A DNA stretch of 23,924 bases, taken from IMG/VR virus record IMGVR_UViG_3300011013_000097, positions 1 through 23,924 of that record; one strand, 5' to 3'. The notes beneath the pieces were generated by a model. The model worked only from the letters and a program-made list of their open reading frames with translations. It was not told the DNA's origin and did no database searches. Shown one piece after another: positions 8,403-14,742 of this stretch. The translations under genes and the position numbers were made by a program. Positions within the stretch are counted from its first letter, which is position 1; each line of letters begins with the position of its first letter. Source of the stretch: a virus.

Positions 8403-9049
8403 TGGCGACAGGGACCACGTACACCAATGATGTAGGCAGAGGCCAGAACCTCATTTCCTATGCTGACGGTTTCCGTTATCAAGGACAATGGTCGTCTGGT
8501 ACCTCCTACTCTGTTGGTGATGTTGTTGAATACAGCAGCGGTTCCTATGTTGCTCGCACAGCGCATTCTGGTCAAACTCCTTCTGCTGGTAGCAGTTATT
8601 GGCAAACAATTTCTGCGCCAGGAGCAGCAGGTGGCCCTGGCCCAGCAGGAGCATCAGGGCCGCAGGGCCCAACGGGCCCAACGGGCCCAGACGGTGCAAC
8701 TGTTCTTAACGGAATAGGTGATCCGCAAGGAGTTACTGGTCAAGACGGCGACTTCTATTTGAATGTATCCAATAACTATTTCTTTGGACCTAAAGCCAGC
8801 GGCGTTTGGCCTGTTGGGTTTAGTTTGATTGGCCCGAATGGGCCACAGGGTTCAACGGGACCTACGGGACCCACTGGTCCAGTTGGCCCACCTGGTGGGC
8901 CCCCTGGGCCCACAGGCCCAACGGGGCCCACGGGAAGTGTGGGTCCAGCAGGTCAAGCTTCTGGGCTTGTCAATGGTGGCATCCCAGCGTCTAATTCTAA
9001 TGGAGATTATGGAGGCGTCACACCTATTGACGCAGGAGGGCCAACGTAG
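8402..9049 (+). CDS. Collagen-like tail protein with carbohydrate-binding-like N-domain
   Basis: Structural protein of 215 residues with four parts. Residues 25-70 contain [19 protein letters not shown] and an SYWQTI end, the aromatic spacing of a small chitin-binding-type (CBM5/12-like) module. Residues 74-98 and 144-185 are Gly-X-Y repeats rich in Gly-Pro-Thr, expected to form a collagen-like triple helix. They are separated by a non-collagen insert with [16 protein letters not shown], common in phage fibres. A register break (GPPGGPP) interrupts the second repeat at 162-168. The C-terminal tail ([16 protein letters not shown] then IDAGGPT) resembles the end of the next protein. It may be a fibre stalk or a surface-binding protein. 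No strong ribosome site is seen before the ATG, which overlaps the previous stop. Confidence 0.82.
   Translation: MATGTTYTNDVGRGQNLISYADGFRYQGQWSSGTSYSVGDVVEYSSGSYVARTAHSGQTPSAGSSYWQTISAPGAAGGPGPAGASGPQGPTGPTGPDGATVLNGIGDPQGVTGQDGDFYLNVSNNYFFGPKASGVWPVGFSLIGPNGPQGSTGPTGPTGPVGPPGGPPGPTGPTGPTGSVGPAGQASGLVNGGIPASNSNGDYGGVTPIDAGGPT
8621..8695 (+). repeat. Collagen-coding 9-base repeat, block 1
   Basis: Tandem Gly-X-Y codons in the collagen-like gene. GGGCCC palindromes occur at 8665, 8674 and 8683 with an exact 9-base period, each unit reading GGC CCA ACG or near it. The perfect local periodicity is a likely substrate for slippage or recombination, which could change stalk length. Confidence 0.75.
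8831..8956 (+). repeat. Collagen-coding 9-base repeat, block 2
   Basis: Second and longer Gly-X-Y coding block. GGGCCC occurs at 8897, 8906 and 8924, again on a 9-base grid. A Gly-Gly register shift lies near 8885-8905. The block is GC-rich compared with its surroundings. The repeat is less uniform than block 1, with ACG, ACT and CCT variants. Confidence 0.72.
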
Positions 9050-9351
9050 TGCCTATTCAGATTCAATTTCGTAGAGGAACCCATGCTCAGTGGGTTGCTG
9101 CTGATCCTGTCTTAGCTGACGGCGAAATGGCTATCCAAACTGACGCTGGTGGTGGCGAACAAGCTATGACCTTAAAAATTGGTGATGGTACTACGGCTTG
9201 GAGTTCGCTGGCTTACGGCGGGCTGCGTGGACCGACTGGACCGACTGGTCCTCACGGAACTTCTGTCAATAACCTTGACGGGGGGGAAGCGGCGACTAAC
9301 TATGGAGGCATCGGGGCTACGGCTACTGGTGGTAACGCACAAGGAATATAA
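9049..9351 (+). CDS. Short tail protein, Mtd-N-like domain plus collagen-like tail
   Basis: The GTG at 9049 overlaps the previous TAG by one base and is served by GGAGGG at about 9035-9040. Residues 1-58 match the small N-terminal domain typical of phage tail proteins (major tropism determinant N-terminal type): IQIQFRRGTHAQWVAADPVL, then GE and LKIGDGTTAWSSLAYGGL. A short collagen-like stretch, [10 protein letters not shown], follows. The tail NLDGGEAATNYGG...GG repeats the pattern at the end of the preceding protein. At 100 residues it is short and contains no receptor-binding domain of its own. It may be a linker or adaptor within the fibre complex. It is a partial paralogue of the next gene. 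Confidence 0.8.
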   Translation: MPIQIQFRRGTHAQWVAADPVLADGEMAIQTDAGGGEQAMTLKIGDGTTAWSSLAYGGLRGPTGPTGPHGTSVNNLDGGEAATNYGGIGATATGGNAQGI

Positions 9352-9831
9352 ATGGCTGTACAAATACAACTTCGACGAGACTCCAGCACCAACTGGACCT
9401 CTGCTAACCCTACGCTCGCTCTTGGCGAGATCGGGTTAGAAACCGATGGATACAAATACAAGATTGGTGACGGCGCTACTGCGTGGACCTCGTTAGGTTA
9501 CGCAGAGCTAGCTGGTACCGACGTATTTACCATTAATGAGCAGACAGGTACCGCTTATACGTTGGCTGCTGGGGACGCTGGCAAGCTTATTAAGATGACG
9601 AACGCTGCGGCAAACACCTTAACGGTGCCGCCAAGTTCGAGCGTCAACTATGACATTGGAACAACAATCAATGTTGTCCAATATGGTGCAGGTCAAACAA
9701 CTTTGACTGCTGGCGCTGGTGTAACCATCTACTCGTACAACAGTGCGTTAGCTATTACTGGTCAGTACGGTCAAGCTGTTCTCACCAAGTGTGACACTGA
9801 TCTTTGGATTGCGGCAGGACTTCTGAGCTAA
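9352..9831 (+). CDS. Tail protein, Mtd-N-like domain plus beta C-domain
   Basis: The ATG begins immediately after the previous stop (TAAATG), with AAGGA just upstream. Residues 1-50 repeat the N-terminal domain of the preceding gene (VQIQLRRDSSTNWTSANPTL, GEIGLETDGYKYKIGDGATA). Residues 60-159 form a separate beta-rich module with YTLAAGDAGKLIKMTNAAAN, GTTINVVQYGAGQTTLTAG and a closing TKCDTDLWIAAGLL. This C-terminal module is common at the ends of phage tail and fibre proteins. The pair of genes therefore shares a head domain with different ends. It is probably a virion surface protein. Its function in binding is not determined. Confidence 0.82.
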   Translation: MAVQIQLRRDSSTNWTSANPTLALGEIGLETDGYKYKIGDGATAWTSLGYAELAGTDVFTINEQTGTAYTLAAGDAGKLIKMTNAAANTLTVPPSSSVNYDIGTTINVVQYGAGQTTLTAGAGVTIYSYNSALAITGQYGQAVLTKCDTDLWIAAGLLS

Positions 9832-10406
9832 TGGCTGGTGTAACGACTGCTTCTAGGGCTGGTTGGGGGATTATTGCTTCTTCGGAAGCAATGAACCCCA
9901 AATTGCAAGGCGATTATCTCAACTCGACGACCAACGCTTCTGGCAATTTCAGCATAACTAGTATCCCGACTACGGACTGGAAAGATTTAGAAATCTGGTT
10001 GAGTAAAAGTAACCAAAGCACTTGGACTGGTAGTTGGTATTTCTATTTCAATAACAACCAGAGTTTCGGTAATTCGTCTTACTGGTATCGAGGTCATTCA
10101 ACTGGGACTAGCTATGGAACTGACTCCCAGAATTACGCTCATATGTATCCAGAGGGTTACTCTAATTACGGTCATATGTGTCGCATCTATATCGCTAACT
10201 ATTCCAGCACGACAAACAATAAAGCTTGGTGGTCAATGGGGTCTTACACGAACGGAACCGCTACGAGTTATGGGACTCACCAGTTCAATTCAGGAGTATT
10301 AAACCTTGTTGATCCTATTACTTCGTTCCAAACGTCAGATTCGTATGGTAACGGCAGCGTCAGCTATCAGGCGTGGACAATACTTGGCCGAGGAGTCAAA
10401 CCATAA
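9831..10406 (+). CDS. Putative tail surface protein, aromatic/Ser/Asn-rich, 191 aa
   Basis: I place the start at the ATG at 9831, which overlaps the previous TAA by one base, as in the neighbouring genes. An upstream TTG at 9804 would only add coding inside the preceding gene. The product is rich in Trp, Tyr, Ser, Asn, Thr and Gly and poor in charge. Its pattern is like a beta-sandwich virion protein: WKDLEIWLSKSN near the start, then FYFNNNQSFGN, RIYIANYSSTTNNKAWW, and an end with ITSFQTSD and the short strand AWTILGRGVKP. This layout (an LxI strand, an I-x-NY turn, a closing strand) recurs in phage tail proteins of unknown detailed role. The family is not named. Binding to the host surface is an inference. 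Confidence 0.72.
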   Translation: MAGVTTASRAGWGIIASSEAMNPKLQGDYLNSTTNASGNFSITSIPTTDWKDLEIWLSKSNQSTWTGSWYFYFNNNQSFGNSSYWYRGHSTGTSYGTDSQNYAHMYPEGYSNYGHMCRIYIANYSSTTNNKAWWSMGSYTNGTATSYGTHQFNSGVLNLVDPITSFQTSDSYGNGSVSYQAWTILGRGVKP

Positions 10407-11092
10407 TGGCTCTTAAACAAAAGTTTTACGAACTTGGTTCTGCTACGACTGGTTCAGATAACACTCTTCAATATTTAACTATTGAGGGTTTGAATACTGA
10501 TTACGCCATGTTTTCAATCGTGTTCGACGGAATGCTTAAAATGCCTTCCACTGATGAAAGTTCTCTTAACTATTCGTGGCAGTACGGACCAACTGTTGAA
10601 ATGCAAGGCGCTTGGCCTGGTGGACCGAATGCTTCTGCGGCTAAGTATCGAAACTTGATGGTTGAGTGGATGCCAAATGTTGGAAACTCTACCTGTCGAT
10701 TAGGTAACGGTCGCGAAGCATACGTTACGACTAGTTACGGCAGCTTCCCTAGATGGTATTACATTACTGCTGCTTATGATTTCAGTGAACGAATGGTGAT
10801 GGAAGGTAATTGCATTCTTCCTGGGGATGACAGCATGAAAGTTATCGCTTGGAACGGCGGTGGACCTTTACCTGGTAATCCAGGCAGTTTCGGCAACTAT
10901 GGTTCGGCTCGTCAAATGGCTTATACTAAACTTGATTGCCAACTTGCTGATTCTGCGCCGACTTCGATAGGTCCAATGAGCAGTATTCGCATTGGTGCAG
11001 GATTAACCACAAATGGTAACCCTTTCACTTTTAACGTATTTTCGACACTCAAAGTTTATGGGATGGGCTGGACTGATGTTCACAGCACCTAA
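10406..11092 (+). CDS. Putative tail surface protein, 228 aa
   Basis: The ATG at 10406 overlaps the previous TAA by one base and is preceded by GAGGAG at 10390-10395. The earlier in-frame start at 10373 would lie inside the preceding gene and is not preferred. The product is beta-rich with many Gly, Ser, Tyr and Trp: TLQYLTIEGLNTDYAMFSIV near the start, WYYITAAYDFSERMVMEG in the middle, and PMSSIRIGAG with NVFSTLKVYGMGWTD at the end. The end resembles the closing strands of the preceding protein, so the two may share a fold. Three Cys are present. No enzyme motif is visible. It probably belongs to the fibre or baseplate layer, from context. Confidence 0.7.
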   Translation: MALKQKFYELGSATTGSDNTLQYLTIEGLNTDYAMFSIVFDGMLKMPSTDESSLNYSWQYGPTVEMQGAWPGGPNASAAKYRNLMVEWMPNVGNSTCRLGNGREAYVTTSYGSFPRWYYITAAYDFSERMVMEGNCILPGDDSMKVIAWNGGGPLPGNPGSFGNYGSARQMAYTKLDCQLADSAPTSIGPMSSIRIGAGLTTNGNPFTFNVFSTLKVYGMGWTDVHST

Positions 11093-11106
11093 AGGAATGA
11101 ATTGAT

Positions 11107-11820
11107 ATGCCAAATCAGAATTGGGTTTTAGCAGCACAAGTGCACGTTCCTTATAGCAGCGCTGTGAACCAAGTTACGTTCAGTAACACCACTTCCCAAA
11201 CTGCGACAGATGACACTGGGCAAGTTCGCACCTTGACGTATTCTCAAGCTCCTATTGCTAGGATGTTTGCTAAATATACGATTCACACTTCCTCCTCTCT
11301 GAGCCAAACCCAGGGTTATTCATACCTGCACACAACAGGTCAGCATGATTACGCTGAGGAATGGTGTGGCCCAAATCAAATTGGCACGCTGTATTCAAGT
11401 GGTAACAGCACAGGTACTGGTACCGCAAGCTATTACACCACTGGTGCTTATTGGGGTTATGGCGCTATGAAACACCACTACAGTATGTATGGTTGGGGTG
11501 CTGCAGTAACTGATGCTGCAGGCGCAACTGTTCAACCTTATGACAGGCGCAGGCAGGGTGTGAACGTAGGGTGTTGGGAGTGGTATACCACCGATCAATT
11601 TTACCCAGTTCATCAACACTGGACTATGTGTTGCACTGACGGTACTTCAGACGGTTCTGCTGCTACTGGTAACAGCGAGTGGGGGGCTTATGCACAGGGT
11701 TGCGGTGGACAAAACAGCACCTACAGCCCCTCTAATTTTTATTGGTATTGCGGTTACAACGTCAGTGGGACTTTTCTCTTGTATCGGTCTTGTAATGGGG
11801 ATTTTCAAGTAAATGAATAA
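11107..11820 (+). CDS. Putative tail surface protein, Cys-, Trp- and Tyr-rich C-terminal half
   Basis: The ATG at 11107 follows AAAGGAATGA and is separated by 14 bases from the previous gene, ending the run of overlapping starts. The 237-residue product is rich in Tyr, Trp, Gly, Ser and Thr, with no long helix. The C-terminal half holds most of its seven Cys (WCGPNQ, GCWEW, MCCTDG, GCGGQN, YCGYN, SCNGD), dense with aromatic residues. Such composition suits an extracellular, disulphide-stabilised beta domain able to bind sugar or protein. I do not recognise a named family. The last gene of a fibre cassette is often the most variable and host-specific, but that is inference here. Confidence 0.7.
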   Translation: MPNQNWVLAAQVHVPYSSAVNQVTFSNTTSQTATDDTGQVRTLTYSQAPIARMFAKYTIHTSSSLSQTQGYSYLHTTGQHDYAEEWCGPNQIGTLYSSGNSTGTGTASYYTTGAYWGYGAMKHHYSMYGWGAAVTDAAGATVQPYDRRRQGVNVGCWEWYTTDQFYPVHQHWTMCCTDGTSDGSAATGNSEWGAYAQGCGGQNSTYSPSNFYWYCGYNVSGTFLLYRSCNGDFQVNE

Positions 11821-11829
11821 GGAAATAAT

Positions 11830-12108
11830 ATGAGTTTAAGAGAACCGCCAATGATGATGGCTATTTATGATTGTGCGACCCAAGAGCAAACTATTCGTGA
11901 GTTCACCCAAGAAGAGTATGACGCTTTTGATGAGCAGCAAAAATTGGCTGTTCAGAACGAGGCAGAAGAAACACAAAAGAATGCTGATGCTGCGGCTGGT
12001 CGTCAGAAACTTCTTGATCTTGGGTTAAGCGAAGCTGAGGTTAATGCTCTTGTAGGACCTCCGCCTCCTGAGGGTGCTCCAGATGTTGAGGCACCTGATC
12101 CAGCATGA
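11830..12108 (+). CDS. Small protein after tail genes, 92 aa, Pro-rich end
   Basis: The ATG at 11830 follows AAGGAA. The product starts with MMMAIYDCATQEQTIREFTQEEYDAF, a style seen in small proteins at the end of phage tail gene clusters. A charged helical middle (EAEETQKNADAAAGRQKLLDLGLSEAEV) and a Pro/Glu-rich end (GPPPPEGAPDVEAPDPA) follow. The helical part may contact a tail or virion partner. No known domain is certain. The stop overlaps the ATG of the next small gene (ATGA at 12105-12108). Confidence 0.68.
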   Translation: MSLREPPMMMAIYDCATQEQTIREFTQEEYDAFDEQQKLAVQNEAEETQKNADAAAGRQKLLDLGLSEAEVNALVGPPPPEGAPDVEAPDPA

Positions 12109-12260
12109 GCGCTGACGTAGGTATCGAAGAAGTTATTGCTTCTTTGAGTGAGCGTGGGCAGATGGAATGGGAACTCGCTTTGATGCGAGTCCACATTGCC
12201 AATCTTGAAGCGGCTCAATGTTCGTGTGACTGCGATAAATGTGGGACGAAAGAGCCCTAA
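12105..12260 (+). CDS. Cys-rich small protein, 51 aa
   Basis: A short gene easily missed by length cut-offs. The ATG at 12105 overlaps the TGA of the gene before it by four bases (ATGA), and the frame closes with TAA at 12258-12260. Residues 8-37 look like one amphipathic helix (IEEVIASLSERGQMEWELAL, then MRVHIANLEAA). The end contains C39, C41, C43 and C46 (CSCDCDKC), a compact metal-binding-like cluster followed by a short polar tail. It is too short for an enzyme. It could bind zinc or another metal, or form a disulphide clamp on a partner. The overlap, and the fact that it fills the gap exactly to the ribosome site of the next gene, support it as real. Confidence 0.65.
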   Translation: MSADVGIEEVIASLSERGQMEWELALMRVHIANLEAAQCSCDCDKCGTKEP

Positions 12261-12274
12261 AGTAGGAGGCCACG

Positions 12275-13378
12275 GTGGGAATTAGACCTGTTGATCCACA
12301 AATAGCCAATAGAACGAGGGCTCGTAAGAACCGTAATCTTCGTAATCAGTCTTGGACAGAACGGAATGTGGAAGGGCTTATTGGTGCTTCGAGTGCGACT
12401 CCGACGAGTCGCCATAGCGGTTATGACCCTGATCCTGGGGAGCGTGATGCTCCCAAGTTCCCGCCTGCGTTTACAGGTAAGGGTACGAGCAGTAGTGCTG
12501 CTTTGGGGAATCTTGAGGGTTTGACGGGCCAGTATGGTGGGAATACTGGTTCCGCTTCTCGACGTGCAGAGAATAAGGCTGCGATAGCTCAGTTGATTGC
12601 TGATAATAAAGCGAAGAATGCTTTGGGTGACCATATGCGCCAGAATCCCTGGGCATATGGCGATAAGTATCGCACAGGTTCTACCCCTGGCTTAGATGCT
12701 GCTATAGATTTTGGTATCGCTCAGCGTACTCCTACTAGTCTTGGGCAGGGTGGCCCTTCGATGACTGATTTAGAGTCTTATGCTTTCGATAATCCTGTTG
12801 CTACTGGCGGAGAAGAGGAAGATGACACCAGCGGAGGCGGAGGAGTTTTAGATGTCATAGAATCTGACTTGTTGTCTGGTGGCCGCCAGTTTGGTGATTT
12901 GAAAACTTTGCAGAGAGCGTTGGTGAAGCTTCGTGGTTCTTTGAATGCGAATGAGTTGCAGCGTTCTCGTAGGTTGGAAGATTTCGCTTTGGCGCTCGAT
13001 AAGTATCGTCGCCAAGCGGATCGTATGCGTCGCCAGATTCCTGGTGGGTTTAATCGTCGTGGGATGTTAAATAGCGGCCAGTTTGATCGCGGTATGGGCG
13101 AGTTTGAGGGTCAGGTTATTCGTGACGAGTTAGAGCAGCGTCATAGGTTACAGCGTGTGTTGCAGGATCTTGGCTTTTCTGATCGTTCTGCTGGTTATGA
13201 GTTCGATGAGACTATTCGTGAGAATGCGATTGAAGGGGCGTTGGCGTCTGCTGCTAAGGCTTCTGCTTTGTCGATTCCTGGGTTAGATGGTGGCTTTACG
13301 CCTGTGGGTGAGAACATGATGAATCAATATGGGGATGCTTTTATGAACTCTTTGGTTCAAAGCATGTTTAAGGGTTAG
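12275..13378 (+). CDS. Putative internal virion / structural protein, 367 aa
   Basis: The GTG at 12275 is supported by AGGAGG at 12264-12269. The N-terminal third is rich in Arg, Asn, Gly and Ser and is probably flexible. From about residue 190 it becomes helical and charged: LSGGRQFGDLKTLQRALVKL, then ELQRSRRLEDFALALDKYRR, and a second helix around VIRDELEQRHRLQRVLQDL. Residues around PGGFNRRGMLNSGQFDRGMG resemble a motif seen in phage structural proteins where a Gly/Arg turn sits between helices. It lies just before two larger genes of the same kind, so it may be an internal virion protein ejected with the DNA. The function is inferred from position only. Confidence 0.65.
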   Translation: MGIRPVDPQIANRTRARKNRNLRNQSWTERNVEGLIGASSATPTSRHSGYDPDPGERDAPKFPPAFTGKGTSSSAALGNLEGLTGQYGGNTGSASRRAENKAAIAQLIADNKAKNALGDHMRQNPWAYGDKYRTGSTPGLDAAIDFGIAQRTPTSLGQGGPSMTDLESYAFDNPVATGGEEEDDTSGGGGVLDVIESDLLSGGRQFGDLKTLQRALVKLRGSLNANELQRSRRLEDFALALDKYRRQADRMRRQIPGGFNRRGMLNSGQFDRGMGEFEGQVIRDELEQRHRLQRVLQDLGFSDRSAGYEFDETIRENAIEGALASAAKASALSIPGLDGGFTPVGENMMNQYGDAFMNSLVQSMFKG

Positions 13379-13386
13379 GGACTGAT

Positions 13387-14736
13387 ATGGGTAACGGACA
13401 ACCAAAAACTATTCCAGATTCAGCTTTATCGCCAGAAGAACAAAAACGGCTTGCCGAATTTAGAGAAATGACTGGCAATACTGATCCGTTAACTCAGCAA
13501 GGCACATTAGGTTTTAATGACGGGGGCGGTGCTGTAGGCAATCTTTGGTCTGATTTAGGTGATGGTTTGAATGCGCTGTTGGATGCTCCGCAAGCAGGTT
13601 TAGATGATTTAGACCAATTTTTGTTTGGGGATTACCCAGAATCACCAAAATCACCTGAGCTTATTGATCCTCAAATTGCTGCTCAACGAGATAGGGCTGC
13701 TGCTGAACGGATAGCGGGTTATAAGGCAGATTCGGAAGGCCCTTTTAGGGGGCCGTGGGGCTCAGGACAGTTTAAGTCTGGGCATGGTTCTAGCACTGCG
13801 GTTAATCCCGAATGGCAACAACCAGGTTTCTTTTTACCTGAAGATAATGTTCGTGGCCGTTTCGACGGTTTGCTAGATCTTTACGATCAGTTACATGCTT
13901 CTGACACTGATGCAGCGAAACAGTATCTTTCAACCATCCAACAATACATAGGGGGTGCTGGGGCTGGTCGTGCAGGCCAGATACAGGAAGATACTGATGT
14001 TATTAACCGTCAGTTAGATGAGGTTTTTGCTGCCACTGAAGAACGAGATAAGAATAATGATCTTCGGTTTGAAGCAGAGTTCCAGACTGCTATTGACGGG
14101 ATGGAAGATACGCAGGAGGCTGCGGAGCTTCGTTTAGGAACTTGGGGTATTGATCCGCAACGATGGGTTGCTGGTGCTGGGGCTGAGACTGCTGCGTTGT
14201 TGACTTCGCAGGCAATGAATGGTGCTCGTTTCGCTAACGAAATGGGTGCCATTATGAAGATGGCTCACGGTATGGCTACTTCTCGCGTGAATCAAGGTAT
14301 GGCCGCTGAGGCTCGTAATCTCGCTAACACAGTTTCGCAGTTGGGTTTGCAGGCGCAACTTAATTACCAAAACAATATTCAGCAGATTGACCGAGAGTTG
14401 CTGATGAATAAGATTGGTGTTGAGCAGGCAAGTATGGCTTTGAATGCTGCTAATGAGCAAGCTCAAGCTGATTCGACAGCAGCTTTGCAGGCTTATCAGA
14501 TTATGGCTAAAGCTACGAACACTAGTTCGCAGTTGTGGTATGGGGCGGATCAGTTGGAGTTGGCTGATGATTTGTTTGAGCGCACACCGATGATTCCAGA
14601 GATTCCTGACAATACTCGTCCTTGGGGTGGTTTCCAGATTACACCTGAGGGCTTAGGACCACAGAATCTGTTTTATAAGAGCCCAGCAGAGTTACAACAA
14701 GCTTTGGAAACATATTTGAAGATGCACTCAGGATAG
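13387..14736 (+). CDS. Putative internal virion protein, 449 aa
   Basis: Unrecognised protein. The ATG at 13387 has only a weak ribosome site (GGTTAGGGACTG), so coupling to the previous gene's stop eight bases upstream is likely. The N-terminal 150 residues are rich in Gly, Pro and Asp. The rest is long helical sequence rich in Ala and Gln with few charged patches: DEVFAATEERDKNNDLRFEA, ALLTSQAMNGARFANEMGAI, and QLGLQAQLNYQNNIQQIDRE. Such Ala/Gln helices are usual in ejected internal proteins of short-tailed phages. It is adjacent to the 1868-residue protein and may assemble with it inside the capsid. No Cys is seen and no catalytic motif is visible. Confidence 0.65.
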   Translation: MGNGQPKTIPDSALSPEEQKRLAEFREMTGNTDPLTQQGTLGFNDGGGAVGNLWSDLGDGLNALLDAPQAGLDDLDQFLFGDYPESPKSPELIDPQIAAQRDRAAAERIAGYKADSEGPFRGPWGSGQFKSGHGSSTAVNPEWQQPGFFLPEDNVRGRFDGLLDLYDQLHASDTDAAKQYLSTIQQYIGGAGAGRAGQIQEDTDVINRQLDEVFAATEERDKNNDLRFEAEFQTAIDGMEDTQEAAELRLGTWGIDPQRWVAGAGAETAALLTSQAMNGARFANEMGAIMKMAHGMATSRVNQGMAAEARNLANTVSQLGLQAQLNYQNNIQQIDRELLMNKIGVEQASMALNAANEQAQADSTAALQAYQIMAKATNTSSQLWYGADQLELADDLFERTPMIPEIPDNTRPWGGFQITPEGLGPQNLFYKSPAELQQALETYLKMHSG

Positions 14737-14742
14737 GAAGCT

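Noticed and set aside
8234-8605. 123-codon minus-strand open frame across the fibre and collagen-like genes.
   Set aside because: It runs antisense through two well-supported genes and shows no domain or start signal.
9804-9830. TTG start extending the 191-residue tail protein upstream.
   Set aside because: The added codons lie inside the preceding gene and the ATG at 9831 fits the overlap pattern of its neighbours.
9049-11820. Possible diversity-generating retroelement, suggested by Mtd-N-like domains.
   Set aside because: No reverse transcriptase, no template/variable repeat pair and no C-type-lectin variable end was seen; the domain occurs widely in tail proteins without such elements.
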